A DNA stretch of 5,517 bases. Source: Ruminococcus sp. Its GTDB lineage: Bacteria; Bacillota; Clostridia; Oscillospirales; Ruminococcaceae. Positions 1 through 5,410 of this stretch are shown here, piece after piece (within the stretch, counting starts at the first letter, position 1; each line of letters begins with the position of its first letter). The notes beneath the pieces are model-generated. The model saw only the letters and a program-made list of their open reading frames with translations. It did no database searches and was not told the origin of the DNA. The stretch is from positions 1 to 5,517 of the forward strand of contig JAAVHM010000114.1 in NCBI GenBank assembly GCA_014799675.1, read 5' to 3'. The translations under genes and the position numbers were made by a program.

Positions 1-8
1 AGCGAGAT

Positions 9-60
9 AAAAAAGAAATAACGTAAACTGTCAACCAACCAAAGCTACAGCTTACGTTAT
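9..60 (-). terminator. Intrinsic terminator, leftward
   Basis: On the minus strand, ATAACGTAAGCTGT (plus 47-60) pairs with ACAGTTTACGTTAT (plus 18-31). This gives 14 pairs, one of them G-U, around a 15-nt loop, and TTCTTTTTT (plus 9-17) follows at once. The plus strand has no T-run after the stem, so the terminator works leftwards only. Confidence 0.75.
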
Positions 61-84
61 CCACATCGACAAGGGAATTTGTCT
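9..84 (-). ncRNA. Predicted short leftward RNA (about 76 nt) or attenuated leader
   Basis: A perfect promoter at 91-119 and an intrinsic terminator at 9-60 delimit a transcript of roughly 76 nt with no room for a protein. Its first part (about 68-83) can fold as a small hairpin, GACAA/TTGTC around a 6-nt loop, and its second part is the terminator stem. The terminator loop carries the run GGTTGGTTG. I do not recognise the RNA family. It could be a stand-alone small RNA or the regulated leader of a minus-strand gene lying beyond the left edge; the window ends about 8 nt after the T-run, so no downstream gene can be judged. Confidence 0.5.
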
Positions 85-90
85 GAAATC

Positions 91-119
91 ATTATACATC
101 AGATTTTCTTCCTTGTCAA
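91..119 (-). promoter_or_regulatory. Perfect-consensus leftward sigma-A promoter
   Basis: Read on the minus strand, TTGACA (plus 114-119) is followed after exactly 17 nt by TATAAT (plus 91-96). Both hexamers match the vegetative sigma-factor consensus completely, and the spacer has the optimal length. Transcription should start near position 84 and run leftwards, away from the 82-residue gene at 141. An inverted pair GACAAGG/CCTTGTC (68-74 and 111-117) spans the promoter from the -35 box to about +17 and could be an operator; that is inference. Confidence 0.72.
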
Positions 120-140
120 GACCGAGAAAGGAAAATTTTT

Positions 141-389
141 ATGGATAATAATAACTTTAGCTTTGACGAATTGCTGAAAAATTGCAGTTTTGTACCCTAT
201 GAAAGCAAAGCAACAATACTTTCTTATGATGAACTGCACAAATTTCTAAAAGAAAATATTGCCGATAATGACGTCACAGAGGAAATCGAAAGCCTTGCCA
301 GCGACCACGGCTGTAAAAATTTTGACGACGGATTTAAGCAGGGCTTCTGCTTCGCCGTCAAAGCAATAAAATTTTTAATGAAAATTTAG
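141..389 (+). CDS. Small acidic protein of unknown function (82 aa)
   Basis: Product unknown. ATG at 141 is preceded by a good ribosome site, GAGAAAGGA at 124-132, 8 nt upstream. The protein is 82 residues, acidic in its middle (around residues 35-60), with no signal peptide or membrane segment. The C-terminal third reads DDGFKQGFCFAVKAIKF, a GF-x-x-G-F helix that reminds me of small Clostridial proteins of the DUF6809 type, whose C-termini carry a similar GFrLG motif. The likeness is from memory and weak. The gene ends 12 nt before the deaminase gene, and that gene's Shine-Dalgarno overlaps this stop codon, so the two are almost certainly co-transcribed and perhaps translationally coupled. 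Codon use is more A/T-rich than in the deaminase. I see no convincing rightward promoter in the 140 nt upstream. Confidence 0.75.
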   Translation: MDNNNFSFDELLKNCSFVPYESKATILSYDELHKFLKENIADNDVTEEIESLASDHGCKNFDDGFKQGFCFAVKAIKFLMKI

Positions 390-401
390 GAGGACTTTTT
401 T

Positions 402-1682
402 ATGGAAAAATTAAGATTTTACAACGCAAATATTCTCTCCGCAAAGGATATGACAATATCCTCGGGAGAGCTTCATACCTGCGGCGACAAAATAACCTAT
501 GTGGGAAACAACCCGCCAAAGGGAGAGTTTACCCGTGAAATAAACCTCTGCGGGAACTTGCTTATGCCCTCCTTTAAAAACGCCCACACCCACTCCGGAA
601 TGACCTTCCTCCGTTCATACGCGGACGATATGCCCCTGAACGACTGGCTTTTCAAGCAGGTTTTCCCAATGGAGGACAAGCTTACACAGGACGACATTTA
701 CCACCTGACAAAGCTTGCCGCCCTCGAATATTTTTCGGGTGGAACTACCGCCTGCTTTGATATGTACTTCCACCCAGACTATATTGAAAAAGCCGCAATT
801 GATACGGGAATGCGGCTTGTCCTCTGCGGCGCGGTCTCGGGGGGGGACAATCAGGCGGACTTTGATTCCGCCCTCACCCGCTTGGAGGATTACCTTACCC
901 GCTTTAACGGAAAGAATTCCCTTGTTTCCTTTAAAATGGGCTTCCACGCGGAGTATACCACACATATTTCCATACTTAAAGCAATCGCCGAGCTTGCAAG
1001 AAAGCACAAGCAGCCCCTTTACACCCACAACAGCGAGACCGCGAACGAGGTGCAGGGCTGTATCGAACGTCACGGGAAAACTCCCACTGTTCTTTTTGAA
1101 GAGCTTGGTATGTTCGAGTACGGCGGAGGCGGCTTCCACTGCGTCCACATGAGCGACGAGGACTTGGAGATTTTCAAACGCCGCGGGCTTTGGGTCGTAA
1201 CAAACCCCTGCTCCAACTGCAAGCTTGCAAGCGGTATCGCGCCGTTGAATAAAATGCATGACATGGGCATAAATCTTGCCATAGGCACGGACGGTCCCGC
1301 AAGCAATAACGCGCTGGATATGTTCAGAGAGATGTACCTTGCCTCCGTCCTGCAAAAGATAAAGGAAAACGACGCCGCCGCAATGCCCGCGGACGCCGTT
1401 CTGAAAATGGCGGTATCGGGAAGCGCCCTTGCAATGGGTCTTACGGACTGCGACGAGCTTGCGGAGGGCAAAAAGGCGGATATTGTCGTTATCGACCTTG
1501 ACCAGCCCAATATGCAGCCCCTTAACAACACAGTAAAAAACGTGGTTTTCGCAGGCTCAAAGAGCAACGTTAAGATGACCGTTTCGGACGGCGTTGTCGT
1601 TTATGAGGACGGCAATTTCCCCACACTTGACAAGGAGGAGATTTTTGCTAAGGCTAATGAGATAATTGCTGCGAAGAAGTGA
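402..1682 (+). CDS. mtaD: 5-methylthioadenosine/S-adenosylhomocysteine deaminase (amidohydrolase family)
   Basis: Cytosolic metal-dependent deaminase expected to convert S-adenosylhomocysteine to S-inosylhomocysteine, and methylthioadenosine or adenosine to the inosine forms, in recycling of SAM by-products. The 426 residues match the amidohydrolase fold: an N-terminal beta-sandwich, NAHTHSGMTFLR with the HxH pair H62/H64, H182 in GFHAEYT, H209 and E212 in THNSE, H246 in FHCVH, and D297 in GTDGPASNN. From memory these correspond to the metal ligands H55, H57, H200 and D279 of Thermotoga TM0936, a characterised MTA/SAH deaminase. Other stretches also match it, such as DMYFHPDYIEKA and the C-terminal FPTLDKEEI. 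The start is fixed by AGGAGGA at 388-394, 7 nt before the ATG. One oddity is T267 in VVTNPCSN, where TM0936 has His before NP. No terminator follows within the 36 nt before the next promoter. A different amino-heterocycle deaminase is possible but less likely. Confidence 0.9.
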   Translation: MEKLRFYNANILSAKDMTISSGELHTCGDKITYVGNNPPKGEFTREINLCGNLLMPSFKNAHTHSGMTFLRSYADDMPLNDWLFKQVFPMEDKLTQDDIYHLTKLAALEYFSGGTTACFDMYFHPDYIEKAAIDTGMRLVLCGAVSGGDNQADFDSALTRLEDYLTRFNGKNSLVSFKMGFHAEYTTHISILKAIAELARKHKQPLYTHNSETANEVQGCIERHGKTPTVLFEELGMFEYGGGGFHCVHMSDEDLEIFKRRGLWVVTNPCSNCKLASGIAPLNKMHDMGINLAIGTDGPASNNALDMFREMYLASVLQKIKENDAAAMPADAVLKMAVSGSALAMGLTDCDELAEGKKADIVVIDLDQPNMQPLNNTVKNVVFAGSKSNVKMTVSDGVVVYEDGNFPTLDKEEIFAKANEIIAAKK

Positions 1683-1718
1683 AGAAGCGGCATACTCATA
1701 AAAAAATTACGAAAGCTA

Positions 1719-1747
1719 TTGACAAATGAAATTGCATAATGTATAAT
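1719..1747 (+). promoter_or_regulatory. Perfect-consensus promoter of the antitoxin-toxin locus
   Basis: TTGACA (1719-1724), a 17-nt spacer and TATAAT (1742-1747) match the consensus exactly. An A-run just upstream (about 1700-1706) resembles an UP element. The predicted start, about 7 nt past the -10 box, is position 1754, which is the first base of the first 45-nt repeat. A strong constitutive promoter is what a type III system needs to keep the short-lived RNA antitoxin in excess. Confidence 0.88.
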
Positions 1748-1753
1748 TTAAAT

Positions 1754-1852
1754 GTAAGTAATCCGCTGACCAATATGCGGGATATAAGTGGTTGGGTCGT
1801 AAGTAGTCCGCTGACCAATATGCGGGATATAAATGGTTGGGTCGTAAGTAAT
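1754..1852 (+). repeat. Tandem 45-nt direct repeats, 2.2 copies
   Basis: Unit 1 (1754-1798) and unit 2 (1799-1843) agree at 43 of 45 positions. The differences are A/G at 1761 versus 1806 and G/A at 1788 versus 1833. A third partial copy, GTAAGTAAT (1844-1852), matches the first 9 nt of unit 1. The copies abut with no spacers. Both differences lie outside the predicted pseudoknot stems. Confidence 0.97.
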
Positions 1853-1855
1853 ATT

Positions 1856-1887
1856 TAGCCTTGCCCTTTCGGTAAGGCTATTTTTTT
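1856..1887 (+). terminator. Intrinsic terminator between antitoxin RNA and toxin gene
   Basis: TAGCCTTGCC (1856-1865) pairs with GGTAAGGCTA (1871-1880) over 10 pairs, one of them G-U, around the loop CTTTC, followed by seven T (1881-1887). It lies inside the transcription unit, 13 nt before the toxin start codon. In type III systems such a terminator lets only a fraction of transcripts read into the toxin gene and so sets the antitoxin:toxin ratio. Confidence 0.92.
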
Positions 1888-1893
1888 AGGAAG
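1888..1893 (+). promoter_or_regulatory. Toxin ribosome binding site abutting the terminator
   Basis: AGGAAG begins at the very next base after the T-run and stands 7 nt before the toxin ATG at 1901. It fixes the start codon and means the toxin can be translated only from read-through transcripts. Confidence 0.82.
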
Positions 1894-1900
1894 TGTTCAA

Positions 1901-2386
1901 ATGAAAAAATTTGGCTTTTATATTATTAAAGATGAATACTTTACCCGCTTTAATGACCCTTATCTGAAAGGCAACAAGGAAGAAAACAGACCTCATTATT
2001 ATTGCTTTGAAGATGAAACAAACGGCTTGTACTGGCTTATACCAATGAGCAGCCGCGCTGAAAAATATAAGAATATCATACATAAAAAACAGGAACAGCA
2101 CAAGCCCTGCGATATTCTTCACGTCTGCAAGCTTAGCAACGACAGGGAAGCTGTTTTTTTAATACAGGATATGCTGCCTGTCACGGACAAATACATACTT
2201 CGTCCCTACACGTTTGCGGGAGAACCTTTAATGCTTATAAAGGACGAGGACAGACGTATTGTTGCTAAAAAAGCAAAAAGGCTACTTAAGCTTATACAGC
2301 GAGGTGTTAAGATAATGCCTTTACAGGCTGACGTTATGAAAATACGGCTTGAGCTTATGGACGAGCTGCCGATAGCCGTTCAGTAA
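1901..2386 (+). CDS. cptN: Type III toxin, ToxN/CptN-family endoribonuclease (161 aa)
   Basis: Predicted sequence-specific endoribonuclease toxin that cuts cellular mRNA and its own repeat antitoxin, and is silenced by the RNA pseudoknots. The N-terminus (FGFYIIKDEYFTRFND, residues 4-19) fits the ToxN/AbiQ/CptN pattern of a Y-rich strand and an early Y-x-x-x-F/L helix. The block GLYWLIPMSSRAEKYKN (42-58) corresponds to the family's 'yl.PlTSp..K' core: S50-S51 and K55 would match the catalytic Thr/Ser and Lys of ToxN, by position only. AVFLIQDMLPV (84-94) and the C-terminal Lys-rich helix with RGVKIMPLQADVMKI (134-148) resemble the CptN branch in particular. At 161 residues it has the family's usual size and looks intact. 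Family assignment is from remembered motifs, but promoter, tandem repeats, terminator and toxin in this order are diagnostic. It converges on the phosphorylase gene. Confidence 0.85.
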   Translation: MKKFGFYIIKDEYFTRFNDPYLKGNKEENRPHYYCFEDETNGLYWLIPMSSRAEKYKNIIHKKQEQHKPCDILHVCKLSNDREAVFLIQDMLPVTDKYILRPYTFAGEPLMLIKDEDRRIVAKKAKRLLKLIQRGVKIMPLQADVMKIRLELMDELPIAVQ

Positions 2387-2391
2387 AAATA

Positions 2392-2456
2392 AAAACCGCC
2401 GTTTGGTCAGGTAACTATACAAGCTTCTGTATAGTTCCTGCCCAAACGGCGGTTTT
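2392..2456. terminator. Long bidirectional terminator between convergent genes
   Basis: A 15-bp perfect arm pair, AAAACCGCCGTTTGG (2392-2406) with CCAAACGGCGGTTTT (2442-2456), continues past one mismatch into CAGG/CCTG (2408-2411/2437-2440). Past a bulged T it reaches AACTATAC/GTATAGTT (2413-2420/2429-2436), closing on an 8-nt loop, for 27 pairs in all. T-rich tails follow on both strands, so it can end both the toxin transcript (rightwards) and the phosphorylase transcript (leftwards). Confidence 0.93.
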
Positions 2457-2469
2457 GTTTAATGTGTTT

Positions 2470-4824
2470 TTAAAGCTTCCAAAGCTCCTCTGCGTACTGC
2501 TTAACTGTTCTGTCGGAGGAGAACTTTCCGCTGCAGGCAATGTTCATCCAGCATTTCTTGGAGAACATTTCTCTGTTCTTGTAATCGTAAAGGGCTTTAA
2601 GCTTGGTGTCCACATAGCCCTCCAGATCCGCAAGGAGAAAATAGTGGTCGGGCTTGTGCCAGCTTGTGCCGTTTATAAGGGCGTTGAAAAGCTCGCCGAA
2701 CATTCCCGTGTCGCCGTCGTTGAAGGTGCTGTCCACAAGTGTGTTTATAACACGCTTAACGCGCTCGTTGGTGTAGTAAATTTTCTCTCTTGGGTTGTAT
2801 CTTGGCTTGATCTTTTCGATTTCCTCAACCCGGGCGCCGAAGATATACTCGTTCTCCCAGCCCGCTTCCTCAACAATTTCAACGTTTGCGCCGTCGTATG
2901 TGCCGAGAGTTACCGCGCCGTTCAGCATGAATTTCATATTGCCCGTGCCGCTTGCTTCAAGTCCCGCTGTGGAAATTTGCTCGGAAATATCAGCCGCGGG
3001 AATAAGCTTTTCCGCGTAGGAAACATTGTAGTTCTGAACGAAAAGCACTTTCAGCTTATCCTTGGTATCGGGGTCGTTGTTCACAAGCTTTGCGACCTCG
3101 TTGATATATTTTATAATACCCTTTGCACGTCTGTACGCGGGGGCAGCCTTTGCGCCGAAAATAAAGCAGGTTGGCTGCAAATCGGGGAGCTTGTTCTCCT
3201 TTATCTGGAAATACAAGTCCACAATTGAGAACGCGTTCAGAAGCTGTCTCTTGTATTCGTGGAGACGCTTTACCTGAATGTCGAAAGCCCAGTCGGGACT
3301 AAGCTCCACGCCCTCGTGCTCCTTGATATATTTGCAGAGCTGGACTTTCTTTTCTCTCTTGATATCCATAAAGCGGCGGATAGTGTTGCCGTCGTCAACG
3401 AATTTTTTCAGCTCCTCAAGCCTGCCAAGGTCGGTCTGCCAGCCGTCCCCGATCTTTTCGGTAATAAGTGAGGAAAGCTCGGGGTTGCAAAGTCCCAGCC
3501 AGCGGCGTGGTGTGATACCGTTGGTCTTGTTCTGGAAGCGGTCGGGGAAGATCTCGTACCAGTCCTTCAGCACGTCGTTTTTCAGAATATCGGTATGAAG
3601 CTGTGCAACGCCGTTTGTGTGGCTTGAAGCAAATATTGCCATTCTTGCCATATGAATTCTGTCGCCGTCAACAATGCGCTTTGCGGCAATTTGTTCCGCG
3701 GTCTGACCGATTGATTTAAGATATTTTTCAAGGTGCGCGTCCACCAAAAGAATAATTTCGTAAATAGTGGGCAAAACGCTCTTGAACAGGTCAACGCCCC
3801 ATTTTTCCAGAGCCTCGCCGAGAACCGTGTGGTTGGTGTAGTTGCAGGTCTTCTGCGCGATGTCAAAGGCTTCCTTAAAGGACATACCCTCCTTGAACAT
3901 GAAAATGCGGATAAGTTCGGGGATCGCAACTGTGGGGTGTGTGTCGTTGAGCTGTACCGCATAGCATTCCGCAAACTTTGAAAAGTCGTCGCCGTGGGTT
4001 TTCTTGTACCGCTTAACAATGTCCTGAATAGAAGCGGAAACAAAGAAATACTGCTGCTTTAGACGGAGACGGAGACCCTTTTCGGTGTTGTCGTTGGGGT
4101 ACAGGACATTCGAGATAGCTTCCGCAAGAATGGTGTTCTCGCTTGCGCCGACATAATCCTGATCGTCGAATTTGCCGAAATCAAAGCCGCGGAGGGACTC
4201 GCTCTGCCAGAGACGGAGGGTATTGACAGCCTTTCCGCCGTAGCCGATAATGGGAATATCATAGGGTACTGCAAGCACAGACTGATCCGCGAAATCAACA
4301 CGCACCGCGTCGTTTTCCGCGCGGACGCTCCACGCGTCGCCGTAGTCAAGCCAAGCGTCCGCGGACTCCTGCTGGAAGCCGTTGCCGATAGACTGCTTGA
4401 AAAGACCGTAGCGGTATCTTATTCCGTAGCCGTTGAGAGGGATATCGTGAGCCGCCGCCGAGTCAAGGAAGCAAGCCGCAAGACGACCGAGACCGCCGTT
4501 GCCGAGAGCCGCGTCCTCAATTTCTTCAAGGCAGGCAATGTCAACGCCCTGCTCGGAAAGAATTTCCTTAGCCTCGTCCAGAAGTCCCGCGCAGTAGAGG
4601 TTATTGAAAACAGCGCGTCCCATAAGGAATTCCGCGGAGAGATAGTATGCTCTGCGCTTTTGGTTATGACGTTCCTCTGTTCTGTCCCAAGTCGGGATAA
4701 TGCCGTCCATAACGGCGCGGGAAAGCGCGTTGTGGAGCTGTTTTGGGGTTGCGTGGGAGATATCAGTTCTTCCGTCTATACGGAGGTTTTCGCTTATCTT
4801 AGCGAGAAACTGCTCTTTATTCAT
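2470..4824 (-). CDS. glgP: Alpha-glucan (glycogen/maltodextrin) phosphorylase
   Basis: Cytosolic pyridoxal-phosphate enzyme of glycosyltransferase family 35. It removes glucose from the non-reducing ends of glycogen, starch or maltodextrin with phosphate, giving glucose-1-phosphate. The 784 residues run close to full length for bacterial GlgP/MalP (about 800). Visible landmarks are AYYLSAEFLMGR (59-70), ALGNGGLGRLAACFLDS (106-122), QLNDTHPT (291-298), QNKTNGITPRRWL (431-443), DIQVKRLHEYKRQLLN (515-530) and the family signature EASGTGNMKFMLNG (623-636), in which K631 should hold the cofactor. The N-terminus starts almost directly in the catalytic fold and lacks the long regulatory extension of animal enzymes. 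The start is supported by AAAGGA (complement of 4837-4842), 12 nt upstream, and by a promoter just beyond. Glycogen cannot be told from maltodextrin preference by sequence alone; no glg or mal neighbours are visible. Confidence 0.95.
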   Translation of the reverse strand: MNKEQFLAKISENLRIDGRTDISHATPKQLHNALSRAVMDGIIPTWDRTEERHNQKRRAYYLSAEFLMGRAVFNNLYCAGLLDEAKEILSEQGVDIACLEEIEDAALGNGGLGRLAACFLDSAAAHDIPLNGYGIRYRYGLFKQSIGNGFQQESADAWLDYGDAWSVRAENDAVRVDFADQSVLAVPYDIPIIGYGGKAVNTLRLWQSESLRGFDFGKFDDQDYVGASENTILAEAISNVLYPNDNTEKGLRLRLKQQYFFVSASIQDIVKRYKKTHGDDFSKFAECYAVQLNDTHPTVAIPELIRIFMFKEGMSFKEAFDIAQKTCNYTNHTVLGEALEKWGVDLFKSVLPTIYEIILLVDAHLEKYLKSIGQTAEQIAAKRIVDGDRIHMARMAIFASSHTNGVAQLHTDILKNDVLKDWYEIFPDRFQNKTNGITPRRWLGLCNPELSSLITEKIGDGWQTDLGRLEELKKFVDDGNTIRRFMDIKREKKVQLCKYIKEHEGVELSPDWAFDIQVKRLHEYKRQLLNAFSIVDLYFQIKENKLPDLQPTCFIFGAKAAPAYRRAKGIIKYINEVAKLVNNDPDTKDKLKVLFVQNYNVSYAEKLIPAADISEQISTAGLEASGTGNMKFMLNGAVTLGTYDGANVEIVEEAGWENEYIFGARVEEIEKIKPRYNPREKIYYTNERVKRVINTLVDSTFNDGDTGMFGELFNALINGTSWHKPDHYFLLADLEGYVDTKLKALYDYKNREMFSKKCWMNIACSGKFSSDRTVKQYAEELWKL

Positions 4825-4863
4825 TTTTATCTACCGTCCTTTACAAAATAAATATTCTTTACT

Positions 4864-4892
4864 ATTTTAGCACATTTTTTATAAACTTGCAA
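4864..4892 (-). promoter_or_regulatory. Promoter of the phosphorylase gene
   Basis: On the minus strand, TTGCAA (plus 4887-4892) is followed after 17 nt by TAAAAT (plus 4864-4869), with a TGC extended -10 directly before it. The predicted start near 4857 leaves a leader of about 33 nt containing the AAAGGA ribosome site. No clear catabolite-repression site is seen. Confidence 0.65.
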
Positions 4893-5016
4893 CTATTTTA
4901 TGCAGAAATTGTGCAAATTACACATTGAAAAATTAGGGACAAATTTTAATTTAGCAGGGTAACGTGTTCTGCTGCTGTTACTTTGTTTTTGAATTTTGGA
5001 AGCAAGGTTAGAAACA
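4893..5016. other. AT-rich spacer, nothing recognised
   Basis: About 120 bases between the phosphorylase promoter and the large inverted-repeat element. There is no supportable gene. The only structure seen is a weak 5-bp inverted repeat, GTAAC/GTTAC (4959-4963/4977-4981), with a 13-nt loop, which could be chance. Confidence 0.5.
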
Positions 5017-5035
5017 GTTAGTCGTTCACAAAGGT

Positions 5036-5123
5036 GCGAGGGGACACCTTGTAGGGGGAAGGGGGACAAAAAAACCCAACAAAAATCGGCATTCCCCCTT
5101 CCCCCTGCAAGGTTTCCCCTCGC
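5036..5123. repeat. Left-arm 29-bp hairpin with 26-nt conserved loop
   Basis: Arms 5036-5066 and 5093-5123 pair at 29 of 31 positions in blocks of 9, 6 and 14 bp separated by single mismatches (5045/5114 and 5052/5107). The inner stem is AGGGGGAAGGGGGA against TCCCCCTTCCCCCT. The loop (5067-5092) contains CCCAACAAAAATCGGCAT. No T-run follows on either strand, so it is not an ordinary terminator. Confidence 0.9.
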
Positions 5124-5237
5124 GCTCCTCTTCCCACTCACCCCTTTCCCCTTTGCCCATTTTTACAGATGGAGTAATTTTCAAAATTACCACGTCGCCA
5201 TTTAATGCCAAGTTTGCTGTTCAAACTTGACCAATGT

Positions 5238-5294
5238 TACGTATTTAGATAAAATCGCAAAAATTATCTTTTGCTTTTGCTATCTAAATACGTA
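5238..5294. repeat. Central 14-bp palindrome of the element
   Basis: TACGTATTTAGATA (5238-5251) is the exact complement of TATCTAAATACGTA (5281-5294). The 29-nt interval holds GCAAAA (5257-5262), which can pair with TTTTGC at 5269-5274 or at 5275-5280. Its midpoint (5266) coincides with the centre of the whole 501-bp element, so it is the turning point of the large inverted repeat. Confidence 0.9.
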
Positions 5295-5410
5295 TTATTG
5301 CTGGGGTTATGAACAATTAACTTGGCAGTAATCGGAGATGTTCAGTTTTTAAAAATTGGAACAACTGTAAAAATCGGCAAAGGGGAGGGAGATTAAGGAA
5401 GTAGGGGGTA

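Larger units (their letters stand above)
1754..1887 (+). ncRNA. Type III antitoxin RNA, CptI-like (repeat RNA)
   Basis: This is the predicted RNA antitoxin of a CptIN-like type III system, about 134 nt from the start site to the terminator T-run. It consists of two full 45-nt repeats and the first 9 nt of a third, followed by a terminator hairpin. Each repeat can form an H-type pseudoknot: CCGC pairs with GCGG (1763-1766/1777-1780 and 1808-1811/1822-1825), while loop bases CCAA or GACC pair with downstream TTGG or GGTC (1770-1773/1792-1795 and 1815-1818/1837-1840). In characterised ToxIN and CptIN systems the toxin cuts the repeat RNA into single units that fold as pseudoknots and inhibit it in a closed complex. 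Here GTAAGTA occurs at 1754, 1799 and 1844, so both full units are flanked by it and cleavage there is plausible (inference). The RNA is followed directly by the toxin gene. Confidence 0.82.

Noticed and set aside
60..140. Rightward promoter for the 82-residue gene
   Set aside because: TTGTCT (79-84) and TATACA (93-98) are only 8 nt apart; no pair with proper spacing was found.
615..1567. Long minus-strand and alternate-frame reading frames over the deaminase gene
   Set aside because: They lie opposite or out of frame with a well-conserved enzyme, have no ribosome sites, and their proteins are low-complexity or unlike any family.
1683..1718. Terminator after the deaminase gene
   Set aside because: No stem with a T-run is visible in these 36 nt, so read-through into the antitoxin region is possible.
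1754..1852. CRISPR array
   Set aside because: The 45-nt repeats abut with no unique spacers, and no cas gene is present; promoter, terminator and toxin fit a type III antitoxin instead.
2455..3228. 257-codon plus-strand reading frame and other frames across 2455-4851
   Set aside because: All are shadows of the phosphorylase gene, whose family motifs are continuous on the minus strand; the 257-codon frame also begins inside the terminator hairpin.
4864..4925. Catabolite-repression (cre) or other carbon-control site at the phosphorylase promoter
   Set aside because: Repeated TTGCA/TGCA words are present, but none approaches the cre consensus.
5036..5123. Intrinsic terminator
   Set aside because: The stem is long and G/C-rich, but neither strand has a T-run after it and the 26-nt loop is too large and too conserved.
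4893..5211. Small reading frames over the inverted-repeat element
   Set aside because: Their composition follows the G/C-runs of the hairpin, they lack ribosome sites and carry no recognisable motif.
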